Part shown: positions 1-7,759 of the stretch, piece by piece
Numbering within the stretch: position 1 is the first letter of the stretch
Layout: the number at the start of each line of letters is the position of its first letter
NCBI RefSeq assembly: GCF_002441715.1
Contig: NZ_JXJX01000007.1
Coordinates: 95,661 to 159,660 of the forward strand
Direction: 5' to 3'
Source: Pseudolactococcus plantarum
GTDB lineage: Bacteria > Bacillota > Bacilli > Lactobacillales > Streptococcaceae
DNA: 64,000 nt
Translations under genes and position numbers: made by a program
The notes under the pieces: model-generated
Database searches by the model: none
The model's input: the letters and a program-made list of their open reading frames with translations, nothing else
Told to the model about the DNA's origin: nothing

Positions 1-627
1 ATCGCACATGGTCACGCTGATAGTGTGATTCGCATGATCAAATACATTAAAGAAACAATCCCAGAAACATTTGTGATCGCTGGAAATGTCGGTACACCTG
101 AGGGTGTTCGTGAGTTAGAAAATGCGGGCGCGGATGCAACAAAAGTAGGTATTGGTCCAGGTAAAGTTTGTATTACTAAAGTCAAAACTGGCTTTGGTAC
201 AGGCGGATGGCAACTGGCAGCACTACGTTGGTGTGCTAAAGCGGCAAGTAAGCCTATTATTGCTGATGGTGGTATCCGGACACATGGCGATATTGCTAAA
301 TCGATCCGTTTTGGTGCAACTTTTGTCATGATTGGGTCTTTATTTGCAGGCCATGAAGAAAGTCCAGGACAAACAGTGACTCAGGATGGTGAACTTTACA
401 AAGAATATTTCGGTTCAGCATCTGAATATCAAAAAGGTGAAAAGAAAAATGTCGAAGGCAAGAAAATTCTTGTCAAACATAAAGGACACCTACAAGATAC
501 ACTAACTGAGATGAACCAAGATTTGCAAAGTGCTATTTCCTATGCTGGAGGTCGGGATCTTGCGAGCTTAACGAAAGTTGATTATGTCATTGTTAAGAAT
601 TCTATCTGGAATGGTGACAGTATTTAA
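1..627 (+). CDS. guaC: GMP reductase, 3' part (5' end outside window)
   Basis: Reduces GMP to IMP with NADPH, in purine salvage in the cytoplasm. The reading frame is open from base 1, so the N-terminal third or so of the usual roughly 325-residue protein is missing. The visible part is the IMPDH/GMPR TIM barrel: [12 protein letters not shown], the catalytic-cysteine loop [11 protein letters not shown], the phosphate-binding segment [11 protein letters not shown] and the [12 protein letters not shown] turn. The cysteine loop and the C-terminal segment ([20 protein letters not shown]) fit the GuaC type seen in lactic acid bacteria rather than IMP dehydrogenase, which would also carry CBS domains. 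It stands alone before rpsP. Confidence 0.93.
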   Translation: MAHGHADSVIRMIKYIKETIPETFVIAGNVGTPEGVRELENAGADATKVGIGPGKVCITKVKTGFGTGGWQLAALRWCAKAASKPIIADGGIRTHGDIAKSIRFGATFVMIGSLFAGHEESPGQTVTQDGELYKEYFGSASEYQKGEKKNVEGKKILVKHKGHLQDTLTEMNQDLQSAISYAGGRDLASLTKVDYVIVKNSIWNGDSI

Positions 628-648
628 GCACCTAATAAAAAAATATAT

Positions 649-692
649 CTGTCAAGAAAAAAACTTGACAGGATATCAAACTATGCTATAAT
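649..692 (+). promoter_or_regulatory. rpsP promoter with a hairpin over the -35 box
   Basis: TTGACA (665-670), a 16-base spacer and TATAAT (687-692) with an upstream TGc extension make a near-consensus promoter in front of rpsP. The -35 box is the right arm of a perfect 8-bp inverted repeat, CTGTCAAG/CTTGACAG (649-656 and 664-671). The repeat could be an operator or the end of guaC transcription, although no T-run follows it on the plus strand. Confidence 0.75.
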
Positions 693-725
693 GATAATGT
701 AAAGAAAAAAGAAAAGAGATTTATC

Positions 726-1004
726 ATGGCTGTAAAAATTCGTTTAACTCGCATGGGTTCAAAGAAAAAACCTTTCTACCGTATTAATGTTGCTGATTCA
801 CGTGCACCACGTGATGGTCGTTTCATCGAAACTGTTGGCACATACAACCCATTAGTAACAACTGAAAACCAAGTAACTTTAAAAGAAGATCGTATTCTTG
901 AATGGCTTGGAAATGGTGCACAACCTTCTGACACTGTAAAAAATATTTTGTCAAAAGCTGGCATCATGAAAAAATTCCACGAAGCAAAATACGCTTCAAA
1001 ATAA
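726..1004 (+). CDS. rpsP: 30S ribosomal protein S16
   Basis: Structural protein of the small ribosomal subunit (bS16) that binds 16S rRNA in the body of the 30S particle. The 92-residue product has the family start [20 protein letters not shown] and the conserved [17 protein letters not shown] block. Length is normal for Firmicutes. The start follows an AAAAGAGA ribosome-binding region. It has its own strong promoter and a terminator just downstream, so most transcripts probably end before khpA, its usual partner. Confidence 0.98.
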   Translation: MAVKIRLTRMGSKKKPFYRINVADSRAPRDGRFIETVGTYNPLVTTENQVTLKEDRILEWLGNGAQPSDTVKNILSKAGIMKKFHEAKYASK

Positions 1005-1026
1005 GCAAATACTTAATTTGCGAAAG

Positions 1027-1052
1027 AAGCGACTCATTTTGGTCGCTTTTTT
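1027..1052 (+). terminator. Intrinsic terminator after rpsP
   Basis: AAGCGAC (1027-1033) pairs with GTCGCTT (1042-1048) across an 8-base loop and is followed by a T-run to 1052. It separates rpsP from khpA. Confidence 0.85.
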
Positions 1053-1178
1053 CATCGCTTCATAGTAGTAAAAAATGCCTTTGGGATTATCGTACCTACC
1101 TGTAACACTAAGTGATCACATCAAAAATTTTGTGAGATATCTTGGCTGGTTACTGATACTAAATGAAAAGAGAAAACA

Positions 1179-1418
1179 ATGGATTTAGATGTACAAGAGC
1201 TAGTCTTAACGATTGTCAGACCATTAACGCTTGATCCTGACAGTGTCAAAATTGATGTTGTAGATGGTGAGGAATTTACTGAGTTTCACCTTCATGTAGC
1301 TGAACAGGATATGGGACGGGTAATTGGGAAACAAGGTAGAATTATACAAGCAATCAGAACACTTGTTTATTCTGTACCAGTTGCAGATAAAAGAATTCGC
1401 TTATTAGTGTATAAGTAA
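1179..1418 (+). CDS. khpA: KH-domain RNA-binding protein KhpA
   Basis: Small RNA chaperone (YlqC family) that works with KhpB/Jag in streptococci, where it affects cell elongation and division. The 79-residue protein is one KH domain with the GxxG loop in VIGKQGRIIQAIRTLV (about residues 48-63), after an acidic N-terminal strand region. The length is normal. An AAAGAGA sequence lies just upstream of the ATG. The usual order is rpsP-khpA-rimM-trmD; here rimM is 4.5 kb away, behind SOS and phage-like genes. Confidence 0.93.
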   Translation: MDLDVQELVLTIVRPLTLDPDSVKIDVVDGEEFTEFHLHVAEQDMGRVIGKQGRIIQAIRTLVYSVPVADKRIRLLVYK

Positions 1419-1460
1419 TATTTAGCTGTGATGCTATCATACAAATAGAAGCCAAAAAAA

Positions 1461-1489
1461 GGACATCATTTTTTATGATGTCTTTTTTT
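1461..1489 (+). terminator. Terminator after khpA, likely bidirectional
   Basis: GACATCAT (1462-1469) pairs with ATGATGTC (1475-1482), followed by a T-run to 1489 and preceded by an A-run. It can end khpA transcripts and also stop the leftward SOS operon arriving from 1584. Confidence 0.85.
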
Positions 1490-1583
1490 GTGGTTAAAAC
1501 GATTGGATTAAGGAGTAGCTGAAATTTATTTAGGCCAAGTAGCATCCTCTTAAACCAGCAGTTAGATCGCTTTCATCTTAGCG

Positions 1584-1754
1584 TTACTTTAGCTGTCCAC
1601 GAACAAGGTAAGTATAATATATTTTGTCTGCTCTATCTAGGTACATTTCTCTGGTGTGTTCTGATAAAAAGAAGCCTTGCCACTTCATCATCCCGCGGTC
1701 CTGATAGTTTCTAATCTCTTCAAATTGACTGTAATCTCTATTAACATGACTCAT
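1584..1754 (-). CDS. Short YolD-like protein, downstream partner of UmuC
   Basis: A 56-codon frame whose ATG (1754-1752) overlaps the umuC stop as ATGA, so it is probably translationally coupled. The peptide carries the block FEEIRNYQDRGMMKWQGFF, which I recognise from YolD-like proteins found next to Y-family polymerases in Firmicutes. Those are usually about 100 residues or more. This one stops after LVRGQLK, so it may be C-terminally shortened. No biochemical role is established; association with SOS polymerases is by neighbourhood. It is small and easily missed because the opposite strand carries a spurious frame. Confidence 0.7.
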   Translation of the reverse strand: MSHVNRDYSQFEEIRNYQDRGMMKWQGFFLSEHTREMYLDRADKIYYTYLVRGQLK

Positions 1755-3196
1755 TTTAGACCATCCAATCCACCCGCTGAGTGGCCACCAACTAATTTGC
1801 TACGCGTTATCGCTCTTGACCCACTCATTAATACGGTGGCCTTTTGTACGGATAAAAAACCGTATTGACGCCTTATATCGTCAACAACTTCTTGTACAGT
1901 ATCTTGTTTTGTGTTTGTGTTATCATCTTCAAATAAAGAAATCAACTCAAACGTATCCTCACATAGACTACCAAAAGCAATGCCAAGTCGTCTGACAGCT
2001 CCTGTTTGGTATTTATCACGAAAAATAGATAATATAGCACGAATTAGCGCAGCAGTACTATTTGTCGCCTCAATGCTGAGTTGGGCATGAATCGCTGGTA
2101 AGGGGCTAGCAAATCCATACCCGACATATAAGCTAATACGTCTTGTTTTTTTCTTTTCACGTCGTAAGCGAGTAGCAACCTGCTCAACAAGCTCAGATAA
2201 GACAATCTCTATCTCTCTTTGAATCGTATAGTCTCTTGGTAAAGTCTGTGAGTTACTGATTGTATGGTGCTTTGGTTTGTATCTTTTAAAGACACTTGAT
2301 TCATCTATGCCATTAGCATGACAAAAAAGTTGTACGCCCAATACTCCAAATTCTTTTTTTAAACTAGCAGGATGTGTATGTGCTAAGTCAAAAACAGAAT
2401 AAATACCTAGTTGAGTTAACCGTTTTTCTGTCCGCTTATTGATCCCCCAAAAATCAGTTAGATTGGGGATTTTCCATACGGTAGTTGGGATTGTGTCATA
2501 GCACCACATCGCTCGCATATTTTTGCTATGTTTAGCTGCGTTATCCAGAGCTAACTTTGCGAGTAAAGGATTGCCAATGCTCATACCAATTGTCGCATAG
2601 ATACCTGTCTGTTTATAAATGGCTTGTTGGATATCACGACTTAATAAATCTAATTTTTGTGCTGGTGTGAGTTGTGGATCGGGATAGAAGTAGGCAAGAG
2701 AAGAAGTTAAGTCTACAAATCCTTCATCGATAGAATACCAACAAATTTCATCTATTGCAGCAAAATCTTGAATAATATGCTGGATTTCCATATTTTTTTT
2801 GATATAAGCAGCCATCCTAGGCGGTGCGATGATCGTTCGTTTGGCCCAAGATTCTATAAATGCTATGTCACTTTTAGCTGGCTCTGGTGCTTTGTTTAAC
2901 CAGTCTCTTACGACAGTTTGATAATAGCGTTCGTAGTTAAATTTTTTAGTTGCTAAATAAAACGGTAAATCACGACTTCGACTGACATTTTTTTTGCCAA
3001 ATACGCGTTTAAAAGTGGGAGAACTTGCTAAAATTAAACCAGTCGAGTTGGCAGCATTACTCATGACACATAATGACGTTGTCAACGGATCAAGGCCACG
3101 TTCAATACACTCAATACTGGCATAAAAGGATTTCATATCAATAAAAGCAATCGCACGATGTTGTTCTTTACGATAATCAAAATCAGGTATAATCAT
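1751..3196 (-). CDS. UmuC-like Y-family DNA polymerase (SOS mutagenesis)
   Basis: Translesion polymerase of the UmuC/ImpB/UvrX family, expected to copy damaged DNA during the SOS response. The 481-residue protein starts with the catalytic palm motif AFIDMKSFYASIE (Asp20), has a second acidic motif WYSIDEGFVDLT near residue 155, a helix-hairpin-helix-like GINKRTEKRLTQLGI region and a little-finger domain from about 310. Length fits plasmid, phage and lactococcal UmuC homologues. It lies 13 bases after hdiR on the same strand, so the two probably share the LexA-like controlled promoter. There is no separate umuD; HdiR carries the S24 peptidase fold. Confidence 0.92.
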   Translation of the reverse strand: MIIPDFDYRKEQHRAIAFIDMKSFYASIECIERGLDPLTTSLCVMSNAANSTGLILASSPTFKRVFGKKNVSRSRDLPFYLATKKFNYERYYQTVVRDWLNKAPEPAKSDIAFIESWAKRTIIAPPRMAAYIKKNMEIQHIIQDFAAIDEICWYSIDEGFVDLTSSLAYFYPDPQLTPAQKLDLLSRDIQQAIYKQTGIYATIGMSIGNPLLAKLALDNAAKHSKNMRAMWCYDTIPTTVWKIPNLTDFWGINKRTEKRLTQLGIYSVFDLAHTHPASLKKEFGVLGVQLFCHANGIDESSVFKRYKPKHHTISNSQTLPRDYTIQREIEIVLSELVEQVATRLRREKKKTRRISLYVGYGFASPLPAIHAQLSIEATNSTAALIRAILSIFRDKYQTGAVRRLGIAFGSLCEDTFELISLFEDDNTNTKQDTVQEVVDDIRRQYGFLSVQKATVLMSGSRAITRSKLVGGHSAGGLDGLK

Positions 3197-3209
3197 CGGT
3201 TAGACCTAC

Positions 3210-3911
3210 TTATCTTTCTTTTTCTATCGGTGTGAAGTTACCGATAATTTTGCCTATAATCCGTGGTGATTCGTCAAAAGGTGCAAATTTGTCCTTATAT
3301 TTTGGATTTGCTGATACTAAACGTAGGCCAGTCGCTTCTTTATAGACGTGTTTGATATAAGTCTGACCATCCCATTCTATGGCGTAGACGGCACCATCAT
3401 AGTCAAAAGTAGTATCACGTATTAGGGCAACAGACCCATTTTCAAATTCGGGTTCCATAGAATCACCAAACACCCATGAGGCAAAATCATAATCATATGC
3501 TTTATCAAAATAGACAGTGTCATATGAACCATCATCAAAATAACCAAAGCCACTACCTGCTGATAATTTTTCATAGACATGGTAGTGAAATAAGTCTCTG
3601 AGCTGTTGTGTATCGCTATGTTGTAGTTGCTCTTCTTGTTGTGTTTTTGTATATGATAATACGTTTTCTTGACGTGTAGTCGTTAGGTTGTCATAGATGC
3701 TAATCAGCTCACTCTTTTTATCCTCAGTTAATTCAGCAAGTGTGACATCAAATAATTGGGCTAATTTATGCAGCTTATCTGCTTTGGGCTTAGTTGTCCC
3801 TTTTTCCCAAAAGCCATATGCGGGTCTTGATACACCGATGTGTCTAGCGACATCTCCCTGACTAAGGCCTTTAGTTTGTCGTAATTGAATTAGTTTTTTA
3901 TCGATACTCAT
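3210..3911 (-). CDS. hdiR: HdiR-type self-cleaving SOS repressor (XRE plus S24 peptidase)
   Basis: LexA-like repressor of the type described in Lactococcus lactis as HdiR, which cleaves itself after DNA damage and controls a UmuC-type gene. Residues 1-65 form an XRE helix-turn-helix (LSQGDVARHIGVSRPAYGFW). Ala118-Gly119 in EKLSAGSGFG looks like the self-cleavage site. Ser151 in FGDSMEPEF and Lys187 in QTYIKHVY are the expected S24 Ser-Lys dyad. Its 233-residue length fits. The ATG follows a GAAAGG Shine-Dalgarno. A large inverted repeat overlaps its promoter, which implies autoregulation. Confidence 0.9.
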   Translation of the reverse strand: MSIDKKLIQLRQTKGLSQGDVARHIGVSRPAYGFWEKGTTKPKADKLHKLAQLFDVTLAELTEDKKSELISIYDNLTTTRQENVLSYTKTQQEEQLQHSDTQQLRDLFHYHVYEKLSAGSGFGYFDDGSYDTVYFDKAYDYDFASWVFGDSMEPEFENGSVALIRDTTFDYDGAVYAIEWDGQTYIKHVYKEATGLRLVSANPKYKDKFAPFDESPRIIGKIIGNFTPIEKER

Positions 3912-3931
3912 CTGTTTGCCTTTCTACAAAA

Positions 3932-3990
3932 AAACTAGTGGTAAGTTTTTTACTTACCACTAGTTTAATATTTTTAATAGATTTGGTCAA
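3932..3990 (-). promoter_or_regulatory. hdiR promoter with overlapping palindromic operator
   Basis: Reading leftward, TTGACC (3990-3985), a 17-base spacer and TAAACT (3967-3962) precede hdiR. The -10 box runs into a 14-bp perfect inverted repeat with a 7-base centre (3932-3945 and 3953-3966, half-site AAACTAGTGGTAAG). The position over the -10 and start site is typical of a repressor operator. The repeat followed by a T-run could also act as a terminator for immA transcripts; both roles are possible. Confidence 0.75.
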
Positions 3991-4130
3991 GATATAATAG
4001 TTAAATTAGTTTATATTAATCTTTTTGTATGTATTTACTAACAATAAATGTATACAAAATAGAAGTACATATGATAATCTACTGTTTTTTATACGATTTA
4101 TGAAACTGATTAGTATACGGTGTGTATAGC

Positions 4131-4652
4131 TTAACCTATAATAGATAAATATGTGAAAGATTGTTGGTTTACAGGAGATTGCTCTAGCCTTGTCGTGACA
4201 TAGGTAGCATGTTCTTGAATGTAGAGCTCATTATTAGTATCGTCAGAAATACCAAATTTTGTCTGAATTAACTTATATAACTCATGATAGACTAGATGAT
4301 CCAGAGAAGATGGCAGTGATAGTGATGTTCTGATTTGATTGTAGTTAGTTAATGGTGTGAAATCGTAAATTTCATCTAAAAAACGTAGTATATGATGAAT
4401 CATAAAGCGATTGGCTTCATATTCTATGCGACTATTTTGACGGTAATTTGAAACAATTTTGGTATCGTCTCCATTTAGGAAGTGATAGGATTCATGTAAC
4501 AGTGTGATAGCAGTCGCTAGGGTATCTAGTTGACTGTTGATAATAATAATGGGTGTATCCTGATAAATACCAAAAAATCCGTTGTTATCCAAAGGGGCGT
4601 ATTTTATTTCAATCCCTAATGCATTGAGTTGTTTTGTGATTTGTCTGATCAT
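4131..4652 (-). CDS. immA: ImmA/IrrE-family metallo-endopeptidase
   Basis: Zinc protease of the ImmA/IrrE (DUF955) family. In the ICEBs1 and phage systems such proteases cut a partner XRE repressor after DNA damage. The zinc motif HESYH is at residues 53-57 (LLHESYHFLNG), and the third ligand is probably in the E-x-E-A-N-R-F segment near residue 103. The 173-residue length matches ICEBs1 ImmA (about 169). It is 3 bases downstream of the XRE gene on the same strand, the canonical immR-immA order. No integrase or structural phage gene is present nearby. Confidence 0.88.
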   Translation of the reverse strand: MIRQITKQLNALGIEIKYAPLDNNGFFGIYQDTPIIIINSQLDTLATAITLLHESYHFLNGDDTKIVSNYRQNSRIEYEANRFMIHHILRFLDEIYDFTPLTNYNQIRTSLSLPSSLDHLVYHELYKLIQTKFGISDDTNNELYIQEHATYVTTRLEQSPVNQQSFTYLSIIG

Positions 4653-4655
4653 GGC

Positions 4656-4988
4656 TTACCTATCTTTGAACATTTCTGTTAATATGTTACGAATCGTATC
4701 ACGGTCTGTGCCTGTCATAGGCTTACCATTGAAAGCCTTGAATGAGTCAAGTGCAATATCAAGATCTTTATCTATGTTATGAGTACGCTTATTGTCAGTA
4801 CGGCCTAAAAGATAGTCAGGTGAGACATCAAAAAACTCAGCAATCTCTTGTATCTTTTTAGGATGTCTTTTACCACTTTCCCATAATGCATAAGATTGTT
4901 GTGATATCCCTAAATGTTCTGCAACTTGTTTTTGAGTGAGGTTGCTCTCTAGCCTCAGATTTTTCAATTTTTCTGGTAACATATCCAT
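4656..4988 (-). CDS. XRE-family repressor, ImmR-like
   Basis: A 110-residue cI/ImmR-like DNA-binding protein. The N-terminal HTH (NLTQKQVAEHLGISQQSYALWE, shown here as the core TQKQVAEHLGISQQSYALW, about residues 18-36) is followed by FFDVSPDYLLGRTD, a standard XRE tail, and a short C-terminal segment. A strong SD (AAGGAGA) precedes the ATG. It is directly followed by immA, and two identical palindromic sites lie in its promoter region. By analogy it represses the divergent promoter until ImmA cleaves it. That is family knowledge plus position, not shown directly. Confidence 0.87.
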   Translation of the reverse strand: MDMLPEKLKNLRLESNLTQKQVAEHLGISQQSYALWESGKRHPKKIQEIAEFFDVSPDYLLGRTDNKRTHNIDKDLDIALDSFKAFNGKPMTGTDRDTIRNILTEMFKDR

Positions 4989-5023
4989 TTCTCCTTAAAA
5001 AAATAGTTTTTTTATAATATCAC

Positions 5024-5073
5024 TTGACTGAAAACAACAAAAGTTGTATACTTAACTTAACAACAAAAGTTGT
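5024..5073. promoter_or_regulatory. Divergent switch: rightward promoter with two identical operators
   Basis: On the plus strand TTGACT (5024-5029), a 17-base spacer and TATACT (5047-5052) form a strong rightward promoter. Two copies of AACAACAAAAGTTGT, each containing the palindrome ACAAC-AAAA-GTTGT, lie at 5033-5047 and 5059-5073, 26 bases apart. The first fills the spacer, and the second covers the predicted start. Leftward, a TATTAT/TATAAA -10 region around 5011-5020 serves the XRE gene. This is the layout of a prophage or ICE lysogeny switch. Confidence 0.78.
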
Positions 5074-5795
5074 GTTGATTGAATCAAAAGCACGCAAAAA
5101 AGTGAGCGGTTGTTTCAAAAAACATCTGGTGATCTTTGAAAATTAAATACTGAGTTATCGCTTAGCAAAACTCTCAATCTATTGTGTTTATAATAATGCC
5201 TAGACAGTATCATTATATCACGAAGACCAGAGATTATCAGTAATTAGTATGAAATTGTTGCACATTTTATACACTCCCAACAGTAAACAGTATGATTTGG
5301 TGAAAATAGTTCGAACTAACAATCTTATAGTGTGAGATGCTTAGACGTTTCAAGATAAAAATGTGTGCTGTAGCTGAACTTTAGTTAATTGTTTGCGAAT
5401 ACACGATTGATTAGTCCTGTCTATAAACGCGATGCTTATCATGAGTAATTTTGTTATACCTTAGGAATTAACTGATCAATTTAAAGCTTGTCTCTAAATG
5501 ATAAGCGCTATATGTTACGTATAGTTAATAAATGCTCCCATTTCTCACATGGGTATAATTAAGACGATAGGAGCAGTGAATGGTTAATCACTTTCATTAG
5601 TAACTTAACTTGTCGGCTCAGCTGTCTAAATATTTCCTTGACATGAAACCTCCCCTTTTCCTGTTTGTTTTTGCACCATACTATGAGTGAATCAATCTTT
5701 CTGTTACGCTACTATCTGGCAAGTGACGAGGTATCTTAATTTTACATATTCCCCAATGTTTTGTATCTCAGCTTTTGTTGTCATAAGAAAACGAC
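5074..5795. other. Gene-less stretch with relic translation signals
   Basis: No frame of useful length exists here. Two isolated start signals remain: TAGGAG (5568-5573) with ATG at 5580 followed by only six codons on the plus strand, and on the minus strand a strong GGGGAGG (5655-5649) with ATG (5644-5642) followed by eight codons. A TATAAT lies at 5554-5559. These look like remnants of genes once driven by the rightward switch promoter. Confidence 0.5.
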
Positions 5796-5796
5796 G

Positions 5797-5851
5797 CCTA
5801 AATATATCTAACTTGATTTTTGATTTCAAGTAGATAGTTTAGGTGTTTTTT
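5797..5851 (+). terminator. Long imperfect terminator hairpin before rimM
   Basis: CCTAAA...TATCT...ACTTGA (5797-5816) pairs with TCAAGT...AGATA...TTTAGG (5825-5843) with small bulges, followed by a T-run (5845-5851). It would stop rightward transcription from the switch region before rimM. Confidence 0.65.
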
Positions 5852-5896
5852 GCTCATGACTGCAATCCATCATACATGGCATAGCGCCATGATATA

Positions 5897-5912
5897 TGTT
5901 ATAATATAAGAA
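5897..5912 (+). promoter_or_regulatory. rimM extended -10 promoter placing +1 at the start codon
   Basis: TGtTATAAT (5897-5905) is an extended -10 with a weak -35. The expected start, 6-7 bases downstream, falls on the A of the rimM ATG (5912). No Shine-Dalgarno is visible upstream, so a leaderless mRNA is predicted. Confidence 0.65.
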
Positions 5913-6427
5913 TGAATTATTACAAAGTAGGAACAATTGTTAACACACAGGGATTGCAAGGAGAAGTGCGCGTTCTTTCTGTGACGGATTTTGCTGATGA
6001 ACGCTACAAAAAGAATGCCGAACTCGCACTATTTGATAAGCAAGATCAGTTTGTGAAAATTTTAAAAATAAAGACACATCGCAAACAAAAAAATTTAGAT
6101 ATTATAAAATTTGATGGTCTGTATAGTATTAATGATGTTGAAAAATATCGTGATTATTCACTAAAGATTGCAGCAGAGGATCGTGCTGAATTGGAGAGTG
6201 ACGACGAGTTTTATTATGATGATATTATCGGCCTCACTGTAATTGAAGATGGTGTTGAGATTGGGAAAGTGAAAGAGATTTTGCAGCCTGGTGCAAATGA
6301 TGTTTGGGTCATCAAACGCAAAGGTAAAAAAGATTTACTACTCCCTTTTATTGAGTCAGTTGTTTTATCAGTCGATATCGCAGGGAACTGTGTAACGGTT
6401 GAAGTTCCGCAAGGATTGGACGATTAA
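5912..6427 (+). CDS. rimM: Ribosome maturation factor RimM
   Basis: Assists assembly of the 30S head, binding S19 and 16S rRNA. The 171-residue protein has the RimM barrel start [19 protein letters not shown], the conserved [11 protein letters not shown] segment and the PRC-barrel ending [14 protein letters not shown]. Translation at this ATG matches the family start exactly, and no other start is plausible. It begins a tight run with trmD one base downstream. Its usual upstream partners rpsP and khpA are 4.5 kb away. The gene appears to be expressed from its own promoter without a 5' leader. Confidence 0.96.
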   Translation: MNYYKVGTIVNTQGLQGEVRVLSVTDFADERYKKNAELALFDKQDQFVKILKIKTHRKQKNLDIIKFDGLYSINDVEKYRDYSLKIAAEDRAELESDDEFYYDDIIGLTVIEDGVEIGKVKEILQPGANDVWVIKRKGKKDLLLPFIESVVLSVDIAGNCVTVEVPQGLDD

Positions 6428-6428
6428 C

Positions 6429-7160
6429 ATGCAAATCGATATTTTAACGCTATTTCCTGAGATGTTTTCAAACTTAGAACATTCTATTGTTGGTAGAGCA
6501 AGAAAATCAGGAAAAATTGACATCAACTTTCATAACTTCAGAGACTTTGCGACTAATAATCAAAAACATGTTGATGATATGCCTTATGGTGGTGGGCAAG
6601 GGATGTTACTGATGCCACAACCTATTTTTGATACCTTAGATTCTTTTCCTCATGAAAATGCGCGTGTGTTGATGATGGATCCTGCAGGCCGAACGTTTGA
6701 TCAAGCATTTGCAGAAGAGCTGGCATCTGAGGAACAACTTGTTTTTTTATGTGGACATTACGAAGGATTTGACGAGCGTATCAAGACATTAGTGACCGAT
6801 GAGGTGTCTCTTGGGGATTATGTCTTGACGGGTGGAGAAGTTGCAGCGAGTGTCATGATTGATGCAACTGTGAGATTGATTCCAGATGTTTTAGGCAAAA
6901 AAGCGAGTCATGAAGATGATAGCTTTTCATCAGGGCTATTGGAGTATCCACAGTATACTCGACCAGAAAATTTTAGAGGCTTGAGCGTACCTGAGGTATT
7001 GATGAGTGGACACCATGAAAATATTCGCAAATGGCGACTAACTGAGAGCTTGGCGAAGACGCTACGGTTACGTCCAGATTTATTAGACACCTATGACTTC
7101 ACTGAAGAAGTCTCGGATATCGTGAGACAGCTAAAACAGACGGATAAAGCAGAGCTATGA
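6429..7160 (+). CDS. trmD: tRNA (guanine37-N1)-methyltransferase
   Basis: Makes m1G37 next to the anticodon with S-adenosylmethionine, preventing frameshifts. The trefoil-knot SPOUT signature is clear: [13 protein letters not shown] at the start, [13 protein letters not shown], the AdoMet loop [12 protein letters not shown] and the knot motif [12 protein letters not shown] chose the ATG at 6429, one base after rimM, because the family starts there; an upstream in-frame ATG at 6399 would sit inside rimM. The protein is 243 residues, the normal length. It ends in an ATGA overlap with the next gene. Confidence 0.97.
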   Translation: MQIDILTLFPEMFSNLEHSIVGRARKSGKIDINFHNFRDFATNNQKHVDDMPYGGGQGMLLMPQPIFDTLDSFPHENARVLMMDPAGRTFDQAFAEELASEEQLVFLCGHYEGFDERIKTLVTDEVSLGDYVLTGGEVAASVMIDATVRLIPDVLGKKASHEDDSFSSGLLEYPQYTRPENFRGLSVPEVLMSGHHENIRKWRLTESLAKTLRLRPDLLDTYDFTEEVSDIVRQLKQTDKAEL

Positions 7161-7759
7161 ATATAAAAAATTACATTTGGGATTTTGATGGTACTTTGTT
7201 TGATACTTATCCAGTCATGCTCAGTGCGCTTAAACAAGCGATTACTAAACATGGTATACAGTATGATTGTGAGCTTGAAAGGTTTGTTAAAGAAAAATCA
7301 ATTCGACAATTTGCTGATCAATATGGCACGCAAGCCTTTTTAGATGACTATCATCAAATAGAAACTGAGCTGCAACAGGCACCTACATATTATCCAGAAA
7401 TTCCGATGATATTAAAAACGATTGTAAAACGTGGTGGGCAACATTTTGTTGTGAGTCACCGCGATGACAAGACTTATGCCTATCTGGGTGAGTTAAGACC
7501 TTTATTTACTGAAATCATCACAAGTGATCATCACTTTGCTCGCAAACCAAATCCTGAAAGCTTGTGCTATCTTATTGATAAATATCAGTTAGATCGTAAT
7601 GAAACAGTTATGATTGGCGATAGACCATTAGATATTTTAGCTGGCCAACATGCAGGAATCAAAACAATTTTATTTGATGAAGCAGCTATCTTTTCAAAGC
7701 AACAGTTAAAAGCAGATGCTATCGTAACAACATGGGAGGATTTTAAAAATGAATATTGA
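7157..7759 (+). CDS. HAD-family phosphatase, phosphoglycolate-phosphatase type
   Basis: Haloacid-dehalogenase hydrolase, probably a small-molecule phosphatase; the substrate cannot be read from sequence. Motif I is WDFDGTLFD (nucleophile Asp9, Asp11), motif II is the VVSHRDD region, motif III is KPNPES, and motif IV is [13 protein letters not shown] helical cap lies between residues about 15 and 85. It is 200 residues long. It overlaps trmD by four bases and the DUF1149 gene by eleven, so it belongs to the rimM-trmD operon. Confidence 0.88.
   Translation: MNIKNYIWDFDGTLFDTYPVMLSALKQAITKHGIQYDCELERFVKEKSIRQFADQYGTQAFLDDYHQIETELQQAPTYYPEIPMILKTIVKRGGQHFVVSHRDDKTYAYLGELRPLFTEIITSDHHFARKPNPESLCYLIDKYQLDRNETVMIGDRPLDILAGQHAGIKTILFDEAAIFSKQQLKADAIVTTWEDFKNEY

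Noticed and set aside
12..329. 105-codon minus-strand frame opposite guaC
   Set aside because: Shadow of the conserved GMP reductase frame; no Shine-Dalgarno and no family resemblance.
3932..3966. Insertion-sequence terminal repeat at the hdiR palindrome
   Set aside because: No transposase or target duplication nearby; location over the -10 box favours an operator.
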